Origin: Chara braunii
Taxonomy: Eukaryota; Streptophyta; Charophyceae; Charales; Characeae
Assembly (NCBI GenBank): GCA_003427395.1
Contig: BFEA01000054.1
Span: forward strand, 2,951,467 to 3,014,080
DNA: 62,614 nt
Direction: 5' to 3'
Positions 19,711-30,599 of the stretch are shown here, in pieces. The translations under genes were made by a program, and so were the position numbers. Below the pieces are notes generated by a model. The model did no database searches and was not told where the DNA came from. It was given only the letters and a program-made list of their open reading frames with translations. Positions within the stretch are counted from its first letter, which is position 1. The number at the start of each line of letters is the position of its first letter.

Positions 19711-20650
19711 TGGGGAGTCCCCATAAGTTTGGGGAACCCCAGCGCTTTGTTTTATTTTTGGTTGTGCATGGAGAAGTCAGACCCTTCTATAAGTTTAGGG
19801 GGTCTGGTTACTCTGAAGGTTGGGATGTCCCCATAAGTTTGGGGAGACCCAGTGATATGGTTTGCATGGAGGGTCAGGCTGTTCTGTAAGTTCAGGTGGC
19901 CTGATTGCTCTGATCTGTGAGGGGTTTGACTGTGCTTGATTTTCAAGGACTCAGGGCGCTCAATAAGTTTTAATGTCTTGGGTTGCTTTGTTTTCATTGG
20001 AATTTTATTTGTTTCTTTGGTTTCTGAACGAGGAGACCGAGTTGTTCTGTAAGTTCAGGTGGCTCGGTCTCTTCCTGCTCTTTATTTTGAAGAATTAATC
20101 TTGGCAAAGAGGCAGACCCTTCTGTAAGTTCAGGGGGTTTGACTCGATGCCATACACATAATGACTCAGATAGAAATGAATCTGGCAGAGAGTTAAGACC
20201 CTTCTGTAAGCTCAAGGGGTCTGGCGCAAAGCCTCGCACATGCTAGAACCCAATGGTTATAACTTGGCTATACTTTATTACTACTCTATCTACAAACGAG
20301 CTAATCAGACTGTTCTATAAGTTTAGGTGGTCTGACTATAGCCGTATCACAACTTGAAGAGAGTATAACTAAGAATAAAATTGATGGTAAGCTNGGGCAN
20401 GCNGAATTTAAGTTAATTCAGTCATATGCAGNCTTAGAAGACAAAGGTGAAANATAAGTATATATAATTTGGATACGTTAAACAGTTCAGGGCGANTAGA
20501 GTGGTCTAGTCATATGNCCAACGAAGAGAAAAGTAGTTGTGCCCTCTGTTTGTGTATATTTGGCCAAGTCAGAACGCTCTATAAGTTTAGGTATTCTGAC
20601 TCTAGGCCTGGCTAAGTTGAGTTGTTCTGTAAGTTCAGGCGGCCTGACCT
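19711..20650 (+). repeat. Cluster of about 11 stem-loops with invariant loop TAAGTT
   Basis: Hairpins lie at about 19711-19741, 19778-19806, 19821-19851, 19874-19904, 19944-19980, 20034-20070, 20113-20141, 20196-20222, 20305-20335, 20568-20600 and a weaker one at 20615-20647. Each has a six-base loop TAAGTT (one has TAAGCT), mostly closed by CTA/TAG, CTG/CAG or CCCCA/TGGGG. An internal loop separates this from an outer stem that differs between copies but is self-complementary (cagaccc/gggtctg, tcaggc/gcctga, agaccgag/ctcggtct, gtcagaa/ttctgac). A matching cluster is at about 39574-40512 in the other LTR. Confidence 0.85.
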
Positions 20651-20944
20651 ATGCCTTATGTAAGCTGGGGATAATGGGTTAAGTTATTGAGAGATCATGA
20701 ACTATTTGTTTATTCATGTTGACTTTGGGATGGTGAGAGTACTTACCTTTGTGGTTTGGCCTGCATGTGACTGAGTGAGGCTACTACTTAGTATGAATTT
20801 CAGTTTGACATGTAGTTGTTTTAGTCGCTCGCCACGTGCTAGAGCCATAAGAGTTAGTTTCAATTCCTGCATTTTCTAAGCTAAGTTTTTTTTTACTTAG
20901 GTCAATTCTCGCATTTTCGGGGATTTTTTCTTGTACTTGGCTTT

Positions 20945-21520
20945 GTATAAATATTGACAAGCCACTTTCTCTATGGGAAGCGCTGCCAAAATTTCTACAA
21001 ATCCAAAGAGTTAGTCAAATTTTCCCTTGTCCAAACTTGACTTGTCTTTCTGACTTAGTAAAAATATGGGAAGCCTCCTTTTCTAAAGGGAGTGCTGCCC
21101 AAATTTTTGTTAATTCAGGGAGTTAGTCAAAAATTTGGTTTGTCAAAGCATGACTTGTCTTTTCATTATATCTGGCTTAGTAAAAATCTGGAAAGCCTCC
21201 TATTCTAAAGGAAGTGTTCCCCAAAATTTTGCTAATTCAGGGAGTTAGTTAAATTTCTGACTTCTCAAAGTTCAACTTGTCTAAGTTAAATTTCTGACTT
21301 CTCAAAGTTCAACTTGTCTAGACTTCATATATGACTTAGTAAAATTTTGGGAAGCCTTATTTCTAAAGGAAGTGCTGCCCAAAATTCTGCTAATTCAATG
21401 AGTTAGACAAAATTGGACTTTGGAGAGTGAAGGGTTATTTCTGATTTCATATTTGGGCTTATATAAATTCTGAGGCGGCACTTGTCCTATGGGAAGCGCT
21501 GCCGAAATTTTCCTGTTTTC
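20945..21520 (+). repeat. Degenerate tandem units of about 90-160 bp in LTR B
   Basis: About five units share a gggaagc...aaaggaagtgctgccc segment, followed by gctaattcagggagttagtcaaa and a cttgtct tail. The gggaagc and gctgccc parts can pair around ctcctttt-ctaaagggag. The fourth interval contains an extra 36-base duplication (around 21260-21320) absent from the right LTR copy at about 40800-41350. Confidence 0.75.
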
Positions 21521-21677
21521 AGAGGAGTTGGATTATTTTCGACAGGTGGTACTAGAGAGTATTATAAGGAGGTGTGCTATGGAGGTTTATCCCGCATATG
21601 CTGATGATTTAGCCTGGGCATTTGACCTATCTTATGTTACAGGTCCTTTGGTTTATTTGATTCAAGGTCAAGACTAG
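21489..21677 (+). other. Short open frame in LTR B, not assigned
   Basis: A 62-codon frame includes AMEVYPAYADDLAWAFDLSY. The right LTR preserves most of the wording but has a shifted start (single-base changes near 41385-41400). There is no known domain. YADD-like letters here are coincidental, since no RT context surrounds them. Confidence 0.2.
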
Positions 21678-21706
21678 ATTCAACTTGATCCCTTGAGGAT
21701 CATTAT

Positions 21707-21725
21707 CTGTTATCACTGATAACAG
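21707..21725. repeat. Perfect hairpin ctgttatc-act-gataacag
   Basis: An 8-bp perfect inverted repeat with a 3-base spacer is retained unchanged in the right LTR, at about 41530-41550. Confidence 0.8.
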
Positions 21726-22469
21726 GTCGGTTGCCGATTCGTCGGTTTACGACTCAATTCCAACTCACCCTCCACACCCAACCTAAAAGGCTTTAGCCCT
21801 TGTGATTTTCTTTATTTCGTTATGCTTTCATCCGGACTTTTATTGAATGGCCATTTAACAGAGGTACCGAGTTTTTAATTAAGGTTGGTTGGACAGGAGG
21901 TTGGGGCTTGCATGGCTAAAGCGAGGGGTTTGAGTGTTGAAGATGGTTGGGGTTGACTCTGTGTAGTGCGTGGGCTGTTGATTGACTCGTTGATGTGATT
22001 CGCATGTATGTGCTATGAATCAGATTCTGGATGTGGTTGCCTGCAATCACATATATACGTATGGCTGTGAGGGACCCCAATGAGATTGTGAGAAGTGATC
22101 GTCACATACTTTCCCCTGTTATATATGTATGTATATGGGTATACTTGGGGTGAATATTTGCATTGGCTAAAAGGCCCCGTATTAAAAGTCTGCTTAGGGG
22201 TTAAGACTAAGAGGCCTAGGGAAGGCCCTGCCCTTTATTGGTTTTACTTCTTAAGGATTTTTCTTAGTCGGACGTTGGTCATGGGCCGGGATTCGAGGTC
22301 CTTGTCCAGGACATCCCAAGCCTTAGGCTCTGCAGGGAAAGGGTTTTCCCTCGCGCAGAGCCCATTTGCCTTGCTTACTGAGACGCTTAGACCAAAGACC
22401 GGAGGTCTCGTGACGGTCACACGGCTATTCCTTCAGCCGTGCAATGTCGTGAAGGATCAGACCCTCACG

Positions 22470-23180
22470 ACACTTCGAGTCTGACACTTGAGTGTCATAA
22501 GCAGTTTTCGGATCCACGAGGGACCGCTTGATTATGAGCACTACATAGTACGCCATCGTTGCGACTGCATGCGTACGCCTGCATTGCGGGTTAGTATGAG
22601 ATAGGCCTTTGACTGTGCGACTTTATATCAAAATCCCGCGCGCGACGCTTTGTCGCCCTAGTGTGTAAAGAGTTATGGGATTACAAAAAGACCGACACAT
22701 GTGGGCGAATGTTTGAGATTGTTATAGGCCGTCAACGCCCCAGGGCTATGATTTTGTTTACTAGGCGGGGAACCTTCGGCCTATTCCTTATCTTTTGTTC
22801 TTTGGAGTTTTTATAGTTGGACGTTATAGTCCGTGACAGCCGTCAAAGTCAAACCCCTTGATGTTCGACCGCCACGACAGTTTAAAGCTGTCTACTCAAC
22901 CCCTCTGTATAGGGTGCAGAAGAGGGTGTGGTCTTCAACTGCGCATGGAAGTTGTCCAGCGTCGAGAGATTAACCCTCAAGGCTCATGTCAGCCGACACT
23001 TGAGTGCCGAACGCGACCCTCGCGGTTAACAGGGATCGCGTGAGTAGGGGTACTACATAGTACGCCTTCATTGCGTCTGCTCGCGCACGTTTGCATTGCA
23101 AGTCGTTATGCGATAGCCTTGCGTCCGCATGGATTTATATTAAGTCTCGCGCGCGACGCCTATCCGATTTCCGTATCAGG
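22470..23180 (+). repeat. Diverged duplication inside LTR B
   Basis: The block at about 22475-22660 (cacttgagtgtc...ctacatagtacgcc...cgcgcgcgacgc) is repeated in diverged form at about 22995-23165. The two halves share ctacatagtacgcc and a tttatat-then-cgcgcgcgacgc segment. The second could contain a TATA-like element, so a duplicated promoter unit is conceivable. Confidence 0.65.
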
Positions 23181-23738
23181 AAGTTATGGGGCGGCTACCG
23201 AGGGGCTAGGAGCGTTGTCGCGTTGTTTATATTATGTTGCCTCGTATGTGTGTGGGGGGGTTTTATTTTTGTGTTCGTAAAGTGGTGTGCGCGTGGTGTA
23301 TGGGATGCGTCCTTGTCGACCGACGACGAGCCGCGCTTGGGACTTCAGCCCCCCATGATGTCAGTTCGCGTGCGGGTCCGATAGAGACGTATTACCGCGC
23401 GTACCCCCTATGCTACAGCGAACGAGAAACGTCCTCGGCTGGTCCACCTCTGCGATTGCAACAGATTAGCTTTCGTACTGTGGACTGGTAGCTCGGCGGA
23501 GATACGCCCACCGAAGGGAGGTGACAGCTCCCGTAAGGTGTAGGTAAGTTGTGCCTCGCGTAGGCCCTATTCTGTCGTAGGGGCTCGCGAGAGGTATGGC
23601 TGGTGCACTCGGCCGGAGCGGCTTATGGAAGCTCCATGTATATTCGCGACGAAGGTTTTTTAAACCAACTCCTGCATGACGCGGCCGGAAGGGTCCCGCG
23701 CTGGCCTGGTGTGGTGTCGGACCGATGCGCTCGACAGG

Positions 23739-23756
23739 TGGCGCCGTTGCCGGGGA
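23739..23756 (+). promoter_or_regulatory. Primer-binding site of element B (tRNA-Asp)
   Basis: The 18 bases tggcgccgttgccgggga lie two bases after the 5' LTR. They are complementary to the 3' end of plant tRNA-Asp (…CCCCGGCAACGGCGCCA), the primer used by several plant Ty3 lineages. Confidence 0.88.
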
Positions 23757-24060
23757 TAACGGAAAGCCTGTCGTTGTCCCTGGTGGAACGACATCCGGGT
23801 ATGAGAAGTGAATGAGAAAAGGCATAAATGAATGATGAGAAGGTAAGGAGAAAAATAATGAGTGACTAAGTGTAGATGAGAAAGTTTACCTGCCCGAGTT
23901 ATGGGAAAATTAAGAGGGGCATTTGTGCTAGTATTGAGTAAAGTATGTAGTAAGAGTTAGGTAAAAGGAGGTGGATTAGACTGGTCAAGGTGTAATGTTG
24001 AACAAGGGAATGTGCTTGTTTTTCTCTTGTCAGGAAGCTTGAAAAGAAGAGGCAGTCAAG
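23757..24060 (+). other. Element B leader
   Basis: This is the untranslated leader between the primer site and the gag start. It is A/G-rich with no further recognised signal. Confidence 0.6.
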
Positions 24061-25504
24061 ATGCCAGAAACTGGCTGTGCATCGGGTGCTCCCAAGAAGG
24101 GCTTGACGCTCGATGACCTCATCGCGGTCATTGACCGGCATGAAAGGAACCCGAGCAATATCCCTAAGGTCGACACGTTCCATTTTTGTGGAGAAAGAGT
24201 CTCAGAATGGCTGGAGCGGGTGGAACAAGCTTTGGTCGGGCGGTCGGACGTTGTGAAGTTTCAACGCATCCTCCAGTATGTCCTCCACAGCTACCATCAA
24301 GAGGTGAAGAAAGTTATAGATGCGGCCCAAGGTGGTTGGGAAAGGTTCAAGGAGGGGATGCAAAGGAAGTACCGCTTGGGAGATGGATTGCTGACCACCG
24401 CGGACCTGGAGGCGATGAAAAAGGAGGATTTTACGACGATAGGGGCCTTTGTCCAGGAGTTCAAGAAAAAGGCACGGAAGGTCCATGGGATTTCGGAGGA
24501 ATCACAGTGCGCCATCTTCCTGGGGCTACTCACGGCATCGGAGGCCGTCGAGTTGACAAGGCATGGAGGAGGTAGCACCAAGCTCACCTGGGCCACTATT
24601 GACAGAGGGGTGGAAGTTGGGTGTTTGGACCAGGTGGAGCAACGTCAGGTACACCTGCAAAGGCAGAAGAGAAAGGAAAGAGATGCGACCGCCTCTGGGA
24701 CCCCGGGGGTAACAAGGATTGTTACAGACGTATTGGCACAGCTGGGGTATGCGACAGAGCCAGTGGTGCAAAGGAGGGTAGTGACGACTGGCCGAGTAAA
24801 AAAAAAAGAGCCGGTGGTAGAGGAGGTTGTTCAGGAGGAGCTCTGGGAAGAGGAAGAGTCGGTGCCACAACACCTGACGAAGACCCAGCGCAAAGTGCGT
24901 AACTTGGCGCAGGGCGGACAGGGATCAGGAAAAGCGCAGGCGCCTCAGGTGGTGGCGGCGGCTCCTCCAAGTGTGGCGGCGCCCTCGTCTAGTGCGGGCC
25001 CCTCGCAAGGAGGGGCACCCTCCTACGGACAGTGGCCCTGGCTGGTGATCAACGCAATCGTGTCATGGGGTAGCCCGCCGCCAGTTGCCGGACCACAAAT
25101 GAGTATGTCGCCACCTATCTACCCCGCAGCCCAGGCCCAGCCTGTGGCCCGCCGCCGTCACCTGCTCCCAACATACAGGGAAGCGTGGCTGGAGGTGGGA
25201 ACCAGGGGCAGGGCAATCAAGGCAACTGAGGGAGGGGTGGAGGGAGGGGGCGAGGCAGGAATGGCGGCGAAAGAGGAGGACAATGGAATGGTCAAGGCCG
25301 AGGAAACCAAGGCCAAGGGTACCAAGGCCAGGGAATCAAGGCCAGGGGTACCAAGGCCAGGGGGACAAGGGAAGTCAGGGATACGGAAGGCCCCGTTTTG
25401 ATTGGAGGTCGGCCATCTGCCAGCATTGTGACCAGTAAGGCCACACCATAAGGTTCTGTAACATAAGACGGGAAAACGAGAAAAGCGGGCTGATTTCCTT
25501 CACT
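24061..25504 (+). pseudogene. Gag of element B (first gag)
   Basis: A long frame of 446 codons starts at 24061. Residues of about 35-200 form a retrotransposon-gag-like helical domain (VSEWLERVEQALVG, then YHQEVKKVIDAAQGGWERFK), followed by a basic linker (aa 205-290) and a P/G/Q-rich tail. The frame is lost near 25390. In the next frame a CCHC zinc knuckle is readable at 25418-25459 as CQHCDQ-stop-GHTIRFC, so a TAA at 25436-25438 lies inside the knuckle. Gag packages element RNA into cytoplasmic particles. The start fits the position 300 bases after the primer site. Confidence 0.85.
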
Positions 25505-26415
25505 ATGGACGGGAACATTTATGATCAATTTGGGGAGTTCATCGACAGTAGACTCGGGGGAGTAAGGGCGGAAGCTCAACGGAGGGTGGCAGCCGGGCCG
25601 CTACCTCCTGCCACATTCAGACTATGGCAGGAGAAGAAAGGACCATCGGTGGGGATAGGAGAATTCAGATTATGGCAGGAAAAGGAAGAACCACCGATTG
25701 GGGTAGAGGAAGTGGGGAGCGAAGGGGAAGTAACTCAAGAGCCACGAGGTGGAAGCAAGAGGGAAGAGCCTATAATCATCGAGTCGGATGACGAGGACGA
25801 GGAAAGAGGGATGGAGCCTCCGTCCGTCTTATTAGGAAAAATTGAGGACTTGTTGGACAAGGTGGGAAGGTACCAACAGAAGTTGGTGGCGCTCTGTGAG
25901 GAGGTGAGGGAATGGAAGTGTAGCATCCCTAAGATGTTCTTGTACGACTCCGGCCCGGAGTCAGCACCTGGGCGTCCCGGAGTAAATGTGATAGGGTCAA
26001 GCCCACAATCGGGGGTGATGGGGAGACCCCTCACCTCGCAGGCCCGACTGGCACAAGCAGCGCGAACGAGGAATCAAGCCAAGACCAGTGTCAGCCAAGA
26101 GCCTTCGAGGAGGGAGCCCGAACCGGAAAAAAGGAAAGAGGCCGTGGAAGTGGAGGAGGACGATGATGAAGAGGAAGAAGACGAGAGGCTGCGCCGAGAA
26201 GAGGATCAGAGAGCGGAGCAGCGGGCAAGGAAAAAAGGGACCAGGGGAGAGGCCGAGCCGGTTATACGTGACGGACCACCCAAAAGGAAGAAGTACGCGG
26301 TTCGGTTGGAAGAGGGATTTGACGTAGAGAAAGTGATCGACCGGCTGCTAGAAGGGCATAATGACCTCATGTCCTGAAGGAAATCCTAGCGTCAGCCCCT
26401 CGACTCCGCGATGAA
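25505..26415 (+). pseudogene. Acidic Gag-Pol linker of element B
   Basis: The 290 codons from 25505 directly continue the frame of the zinc knuckle. They are rich in Glu/Asp/Arg, including a run of about 14 acidic residues near aa 218-232, and carry a repeated FRLWQEK motif (aa 38 and 54). The frame ends at 26377, after which homologous sequence continues in another frame. This is probably the region joining gag to protease. No enzymatic motif is seen. Confidence 0.6.
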
Positions 26416-27273
26416 TTGAAAGGGAGGTTGTCGTGGCGCTTGGTGCTCAACGTCCATCTGGGTACGATCCTGCCCAAGGAGGCAGAGTGGGCGGAGTCGG
26501 GTACGAAAATTGACTGGAAGTGTGTAGCCTGCGGCACGGTGGATTTGGTGGTGAAGGGCTCCAAGTGTGCAGCAATGGTGGACACCGAGGCAGAAATGAA
26601 CATCATCCGGGAGGCGGATTCTATCAGATTTGGGCTAAACATTGACCGATCTGACTGCGGTATTTTGCACGGTGCCAGCTGCAAGGCCGTGTTTTGTGGG
26701 ACAGCCTCGAATGTACTCGTCGAGGTTGGGAAGGTGAAGGCCCGAGCTTGCTTCTTCATCATGCCGGACGTGGACCATGGGATCCTTCTAGGGAGGTTAT
26801 TTTTGAGTAGAACAGAAACCGTGATGTTCAACAAGCATGACGATACTCTGATCCTCCTCCTATGTGACCCTGCCTGCGGAAATTATGAGATAATTACCTG
26901 CAGAAATACAAGACCAAGGAGTATAAGGAACCGGCCTAACCCAGGATCCTTCACGATCGAAGAATCGGAGGGTGAGCGTCGAAGGCTTCGGGCGGAGCCG
27001 GAAGGAGAAGAAGAGGTGAAAGCGTTTTTCCTTAGCCTATCGGACGTCGGAAAGGCCATGGATTTGGTGGCCGCACATGAGATGGCGGATCCGGATGCCA
27101 TCCACACCTTGAGGGAGCAAGTTCTGGAATGCCCCAAGGCTGGGAGATTGGAGCTGGTATATCGTCTTCCGGACGAAAGAAAGAACCCTGCGTCCGCGCA
27201 GGCGCAATCTGTGAGTCGGCCTTTTTTAGGGGACGGCTCAAGCAGGGTTCCCAAAGGAGGTACAAGATGGTAG
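26416..27273 (+). pseudogene. Aspartic protease region of element B
   Basis: The frame contains AAMVDTEAEMNII at about aa 54-66, in the place of the retropepsin DTGA motif, and HGILLGRLFL at about aa 118-127, matching the downstream ILG-x-PFL signature. The active-site glycine is replaced by Glu (DTE), which should abolish protease activity. A two-cysteine segment, CVACG, precedes the domain. A long charged stretch follows and leads toward RT. Confidence 0.75.
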
Positions 27274-28899
27274 ACAAGAAGTGTCGCCCGGTTTCCGTCC
27301 TCGTTACAGAGGACGAGGAAGCATATTACGAGAGAGAACGAGGGTTGATACGGCGAATGATGGGGAGTGCTTTAGCAAAACTATGTCGTATCAACGAAGG
27401 GAATGAAGGGGAGTTGATTATAGGGGAGCCCGACTTCCTATTGCCCCAAGAACGGACATTGATAATGGAGTTGATAAAAAGGAGGTATCGCGCCTATGAG
27501 TTTAGTGACGAGGAGCGTGGCAGGCTGGATGTGGACAAAATACCTATGATCCGCATCCACACTGTGCCACACGAGCCTTGGAACATGAGAGGGGCGCGAT
27601 ATCCTAATCCTGACGAGGAGAAGAAGGTGGTGGATTACCTCGACGGCAAGATACGTAGGCGCGTCGCCGATTATTCGAGTGGGCCGTATGCGTCCCCGTG
27701 GTTCTGCTTCATCAAACCTAACAGGACGCTGCGGTGGGTGCAAGACTTGCAGAGGCTGAATGCGGTAACCGTGCGGGATGCTGGAGGACTGCCAAATGCG
27801 GATGCTCTGTCAGAATCCTGTGTTGGAAGGCCTATAATCTCACTTGTAGACCTTTACTCAGGATATGATCAGTTTCCAGTCTACCCGCCGAATAGCCGGT
27901 GACGGCTATGCACACGCCACGAGGATTAATCCACATGAACGTAGCCCCATAAGGGTGGACCAACGCGGTAGCAATGGTCCAACGGGCCATGATTCGGACT
28001 ATGCAGTCAGTTAGCCCCCATATCACACAGCCATACATCGTTGATTTGGCGGTGAAGGAGCCGGCAATAAAGGAGAGCGACGAGGTCTTGCCATGGGTAA
28101 GGCGCTTTGTTTGGAAGCACATCCAGGACCTCGATAAAGTCCTGAGTCTGCTTGAGGAGCACAGCCTCACGGCGAGCGGGGCCAAATCCAGACACTGCAT
28201 GAAGGAAGCGACTATCTTAGGGTTTGTCTGCAGCGAGAAAGGCCGAAGGCCAGATGTGAAAAAGACGGACAAGATTACTGAGTGGCCAGTTCCATTCCAC
28301 TCAATAACAGATGTCAGGAGCTTCCTTGGTACGTGTGGATTTTGAAGGGCCTTCGTCAAGAACTTTGCCACTAAGACTGAACACCTGAGGAAGTTAGTCC
28401 GTCAGGATCAGGAATGGGTTTGGAGAGAAGAGCAAGAAGGGGTGGTGGCCAGAATGAAGGAGGAATTTCGAGAAGGAGGGTTGGTGTTAGGAGCGCCAGA
28501 TTATGATGCCACAGAGACGCGACCCTTCATTGTCGAAACGGATGTGGGGCCGACTGCCTTAGGAGGACTTCTAATTCAGGCAGACATAGAAGGCAAGGAA
28601 ATGCCCTTGCGATTTGAGAGCCGGACTCTCTGTACGACAGAGAGGAACTACTCTCAGTTCAAATGGGAGACCCTTGCTGTCCTCCACTGTCTACGGATCT
28701 TCCGGAACTACATCTTCGGCAGGAGGTTTATTTTGAGAGTAGATCCGACCGCCCTGGCCTACTCTCTAAGGAATTACGTTCCATCGGATCCGACGGTTGC
28801 CAGATGGCTGACGTACATCTGGATGTTCAATTTCGAATTGGAACGGATTCCTGGTAGTAAGAACCGGGCGGACGGCTGAGTCGGATCAACTAAACAGGA
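27274..28899 (+). pseudogene. Reverse transcriptase and RNase H of element B
   Basis: RT fingers and palm are readable at 27590-27890 (SPWFCFIKPNRTLRWVQDLQ, then the first catalytic Asp in SLVDLYSGYDQFPV). After a stop and frameshift at 27900-27955 the palm resumes, with TPRG and then PYIVDLAVKEP at about 28030, where YIDD is expected; the first catalytic Asp of the pair is thus Val. An in-frame TGA is at 28343-28345. RNase H follows at 28500-28879 (FIVETDVGPTALGGLL, then RNYSQFKWETLAVL), ending in a frameshift at the ADG-LSR end. The copy cannot be active. Confidence 0.85.
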
Positions 28900-29635
28900 A
28901 GGGGAGGTGGTGGAGAATACGCCCCCAGTTGACGGATTTCTGGATCAAGAGGAAGATGTTCGTCTCCATATCAACAAGTGGTCGCCGCGAGTGTCCAGCT
29001 GTGTAGGTTATCCTATCTGGCAGGCGCCAAGTGGGTACGAACGGAGGGTTGAGCTAGTCCTCAAACCTTTTGAGGAAGAAGATCCTTAGGGAGACAAGGA
29101 TGTTCAGTGGATGATGGAGTTGGCACTGGCTAGTTCGCATAGTCTGGTGGAAGACATAAGAACGATCGAGGAAGGATCAGGCCAGGTAGAACGACATGAG
29201 GATTTGATGGGAGGAATGTATCTCCTCGTCAACACGCTATTGCAGGAAAGCCTCGACCAGTCAGACTCGTTGAACCCGGCAGGGAATATGGACGAAGTGC
29301 CCGAAAGTCAGGACGACGAGTTCGAGGAGGGGGAAATTAAGGAGGCCTTTCGCGCCGAAGAATATAATGGGATCTACCTGGAGTTGGGGCTTCTCCTGTC
29401 TTGCGAGATGCGGCTAAGGGATGCGAGCGATAGAGCCCAGAGGATGCCGCAGCGCTACTTAGTGTGAGATGACCATCTTTTCGTAAGAAGAGAAGTGGGG
29501 AATCCCAGGAGAGTCGTCTGCGGAAGGAACCGCTAGATTGACGTCGTAGCAGCACTTCATGATGGCATTGCAGGAGGGTATCGAGGAGCACAAGCCACGT
29601 ATGTCAAAATAAGCGAGCTATATTACTGGGATGGA
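28900..29635 (+). pseudogene. Tether between RNase H and integrase of element B
   Basis: Two open pieces (28907-29089 and 29111-29467) are acidic and without a known motif. The sequence near 29540-29640 should hold the start of the integrase zinc-binding domain, but it is broken by stops. Confidence 0.5.
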
Positions 29636-30599
29636 ATGATGGGCATGGTTGGAAAGTTCTGTCGATCTTGTGTACGCTGCCAAGAGAGGTCTCGTTTGAG
29701 GCAAAGAGAGCCGTTACATCCAAGGCTAGAGCGAGAGGTGGGGGCTGTAGTGCATCTCGACCTACTTCTTATGCCGCTTGGGGATCAGGGCTATAATGCG
29801 CGTGATAACCTGTCTGGCTTCGTAGATGGTCGTGCCATTCGTATCAAGACTGGTTCAGTCTTGGTTAGCTGCATCGAAGAGTACTACCTGCGTTATCCTT
29901 TCGTCAGGGAGTTCGTAATGGACAGGGGATCGGAATTTACTTGCCAAAAGGTGCAGGAGTTGTTATCAAGGTATGGTGTAGGCCGCGCACCCCCAGGCAA
30001 ATGCTCCTGTGGAAAGGAGGCACAGTACCATTACGAGTCTTCTGGCTAAGTGGACCGAGGGGAGACCTAATCAATGGCCAAGGTACCTAAAGGCGACATT
30101 CTTTGTCGAGAACATTACAGTAAGAAGATCCACCAAGTACGCACCTGCGACGTTGTGGTGTGGACGGCACGCCACCTTCCCTATTGAAAGCTTTCTCAAG
30201 ACTTGGAGGCGCCAGGATCTGGAAGTCGACCTATCTTTTGAGGAATTGCTCGACATTCGGGCGCGACAGATAGGAGCGATAGAGGAAAGGATCCAGGAGG
30301 CGTCCGATCAAGTGGCTAAAAGTCGTATGGATGATAAGACTTGATGGGATCAATCTGCTCGAGTGAGGAAAGTACCTCTGGCAGTTGGGGACGTCGTGCT
30401 TCTCTACGATTCATCGCTGGAAAAGCAGTGGTCCAGGAAACTTGATAAGAGGTGGTTAGGTCCCTATCGGATCGTACGGGTCGGAGATTTTGGAGCGTAC
30501 CAGATTGAGGAGCTAAATGGGACTGAGTGGAAGGATTGGGTATCTGGAACGAGATTGAAGAAATTTGTGGCAAGAGAAGAGGTAAGGGAGTTGACCTGA
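29636..30599 (+). pseudogene. Integrase of element B
   Basis: The zinc-binding end is readable as FCRSCVRCQERSR (about 29655). The core then begins with the first Asp in VHLDLLLMPLGDQGYN, and the second is in FVMDRGSEFTC (about 29925). A frameshift follows near 30000, and the Glu-containing segment ERRHSTITSLLAKW is in the next frame at 30009. The C-terminal part at 30363-30599 carries the GPY/F-type KRWLGPYRIVRVGDFGAYQI module and ends in a stop. A TGA near 30342 separates the last two pieces. Distances in the core fit D,D-35-E. Confidence 0.85.

Larger units (their letters stand above)
15607..23736 (+). repeat. 5' LTR of element B (about 8.1 kb)
   Basis: This is a direct repeat of 35468-43560. 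It contains, in order, a (TTA)n run, a region with N positions, a cluster of stem-loops with loop TAAGTT, A/T-rich tandem units, a perfect 8-bp hairpin and a GC-rich region with an internal duplication. Open frames inside (for example 22095-22484 and 23071-23384) have no recognisable domains and are not called genes. The length is well above the usual 0.1-5 kb for LTRs. Confidence 0.92.

Noticed and set aside
19711-20650. CRISPR array
   Set aside because: The conserved part is a six-base loop within variable stems rather than a constant long repeat with unique spacers, and the context is a eukaryotic LTR.
21489-21677. YADD-like letters suggesting a reverse transcriptase
   Set aside because: The frame is only 62 codons, has no other RT blocks and lies in an LTR. 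The match is coincidental.
22095-22484. 129-codon frame identical in both LTRs of element B
   Set aside because: Identity is explained by the LTR duplication or assembly collapse. No domain is seen, and the region looks like promoter or leader sequence.
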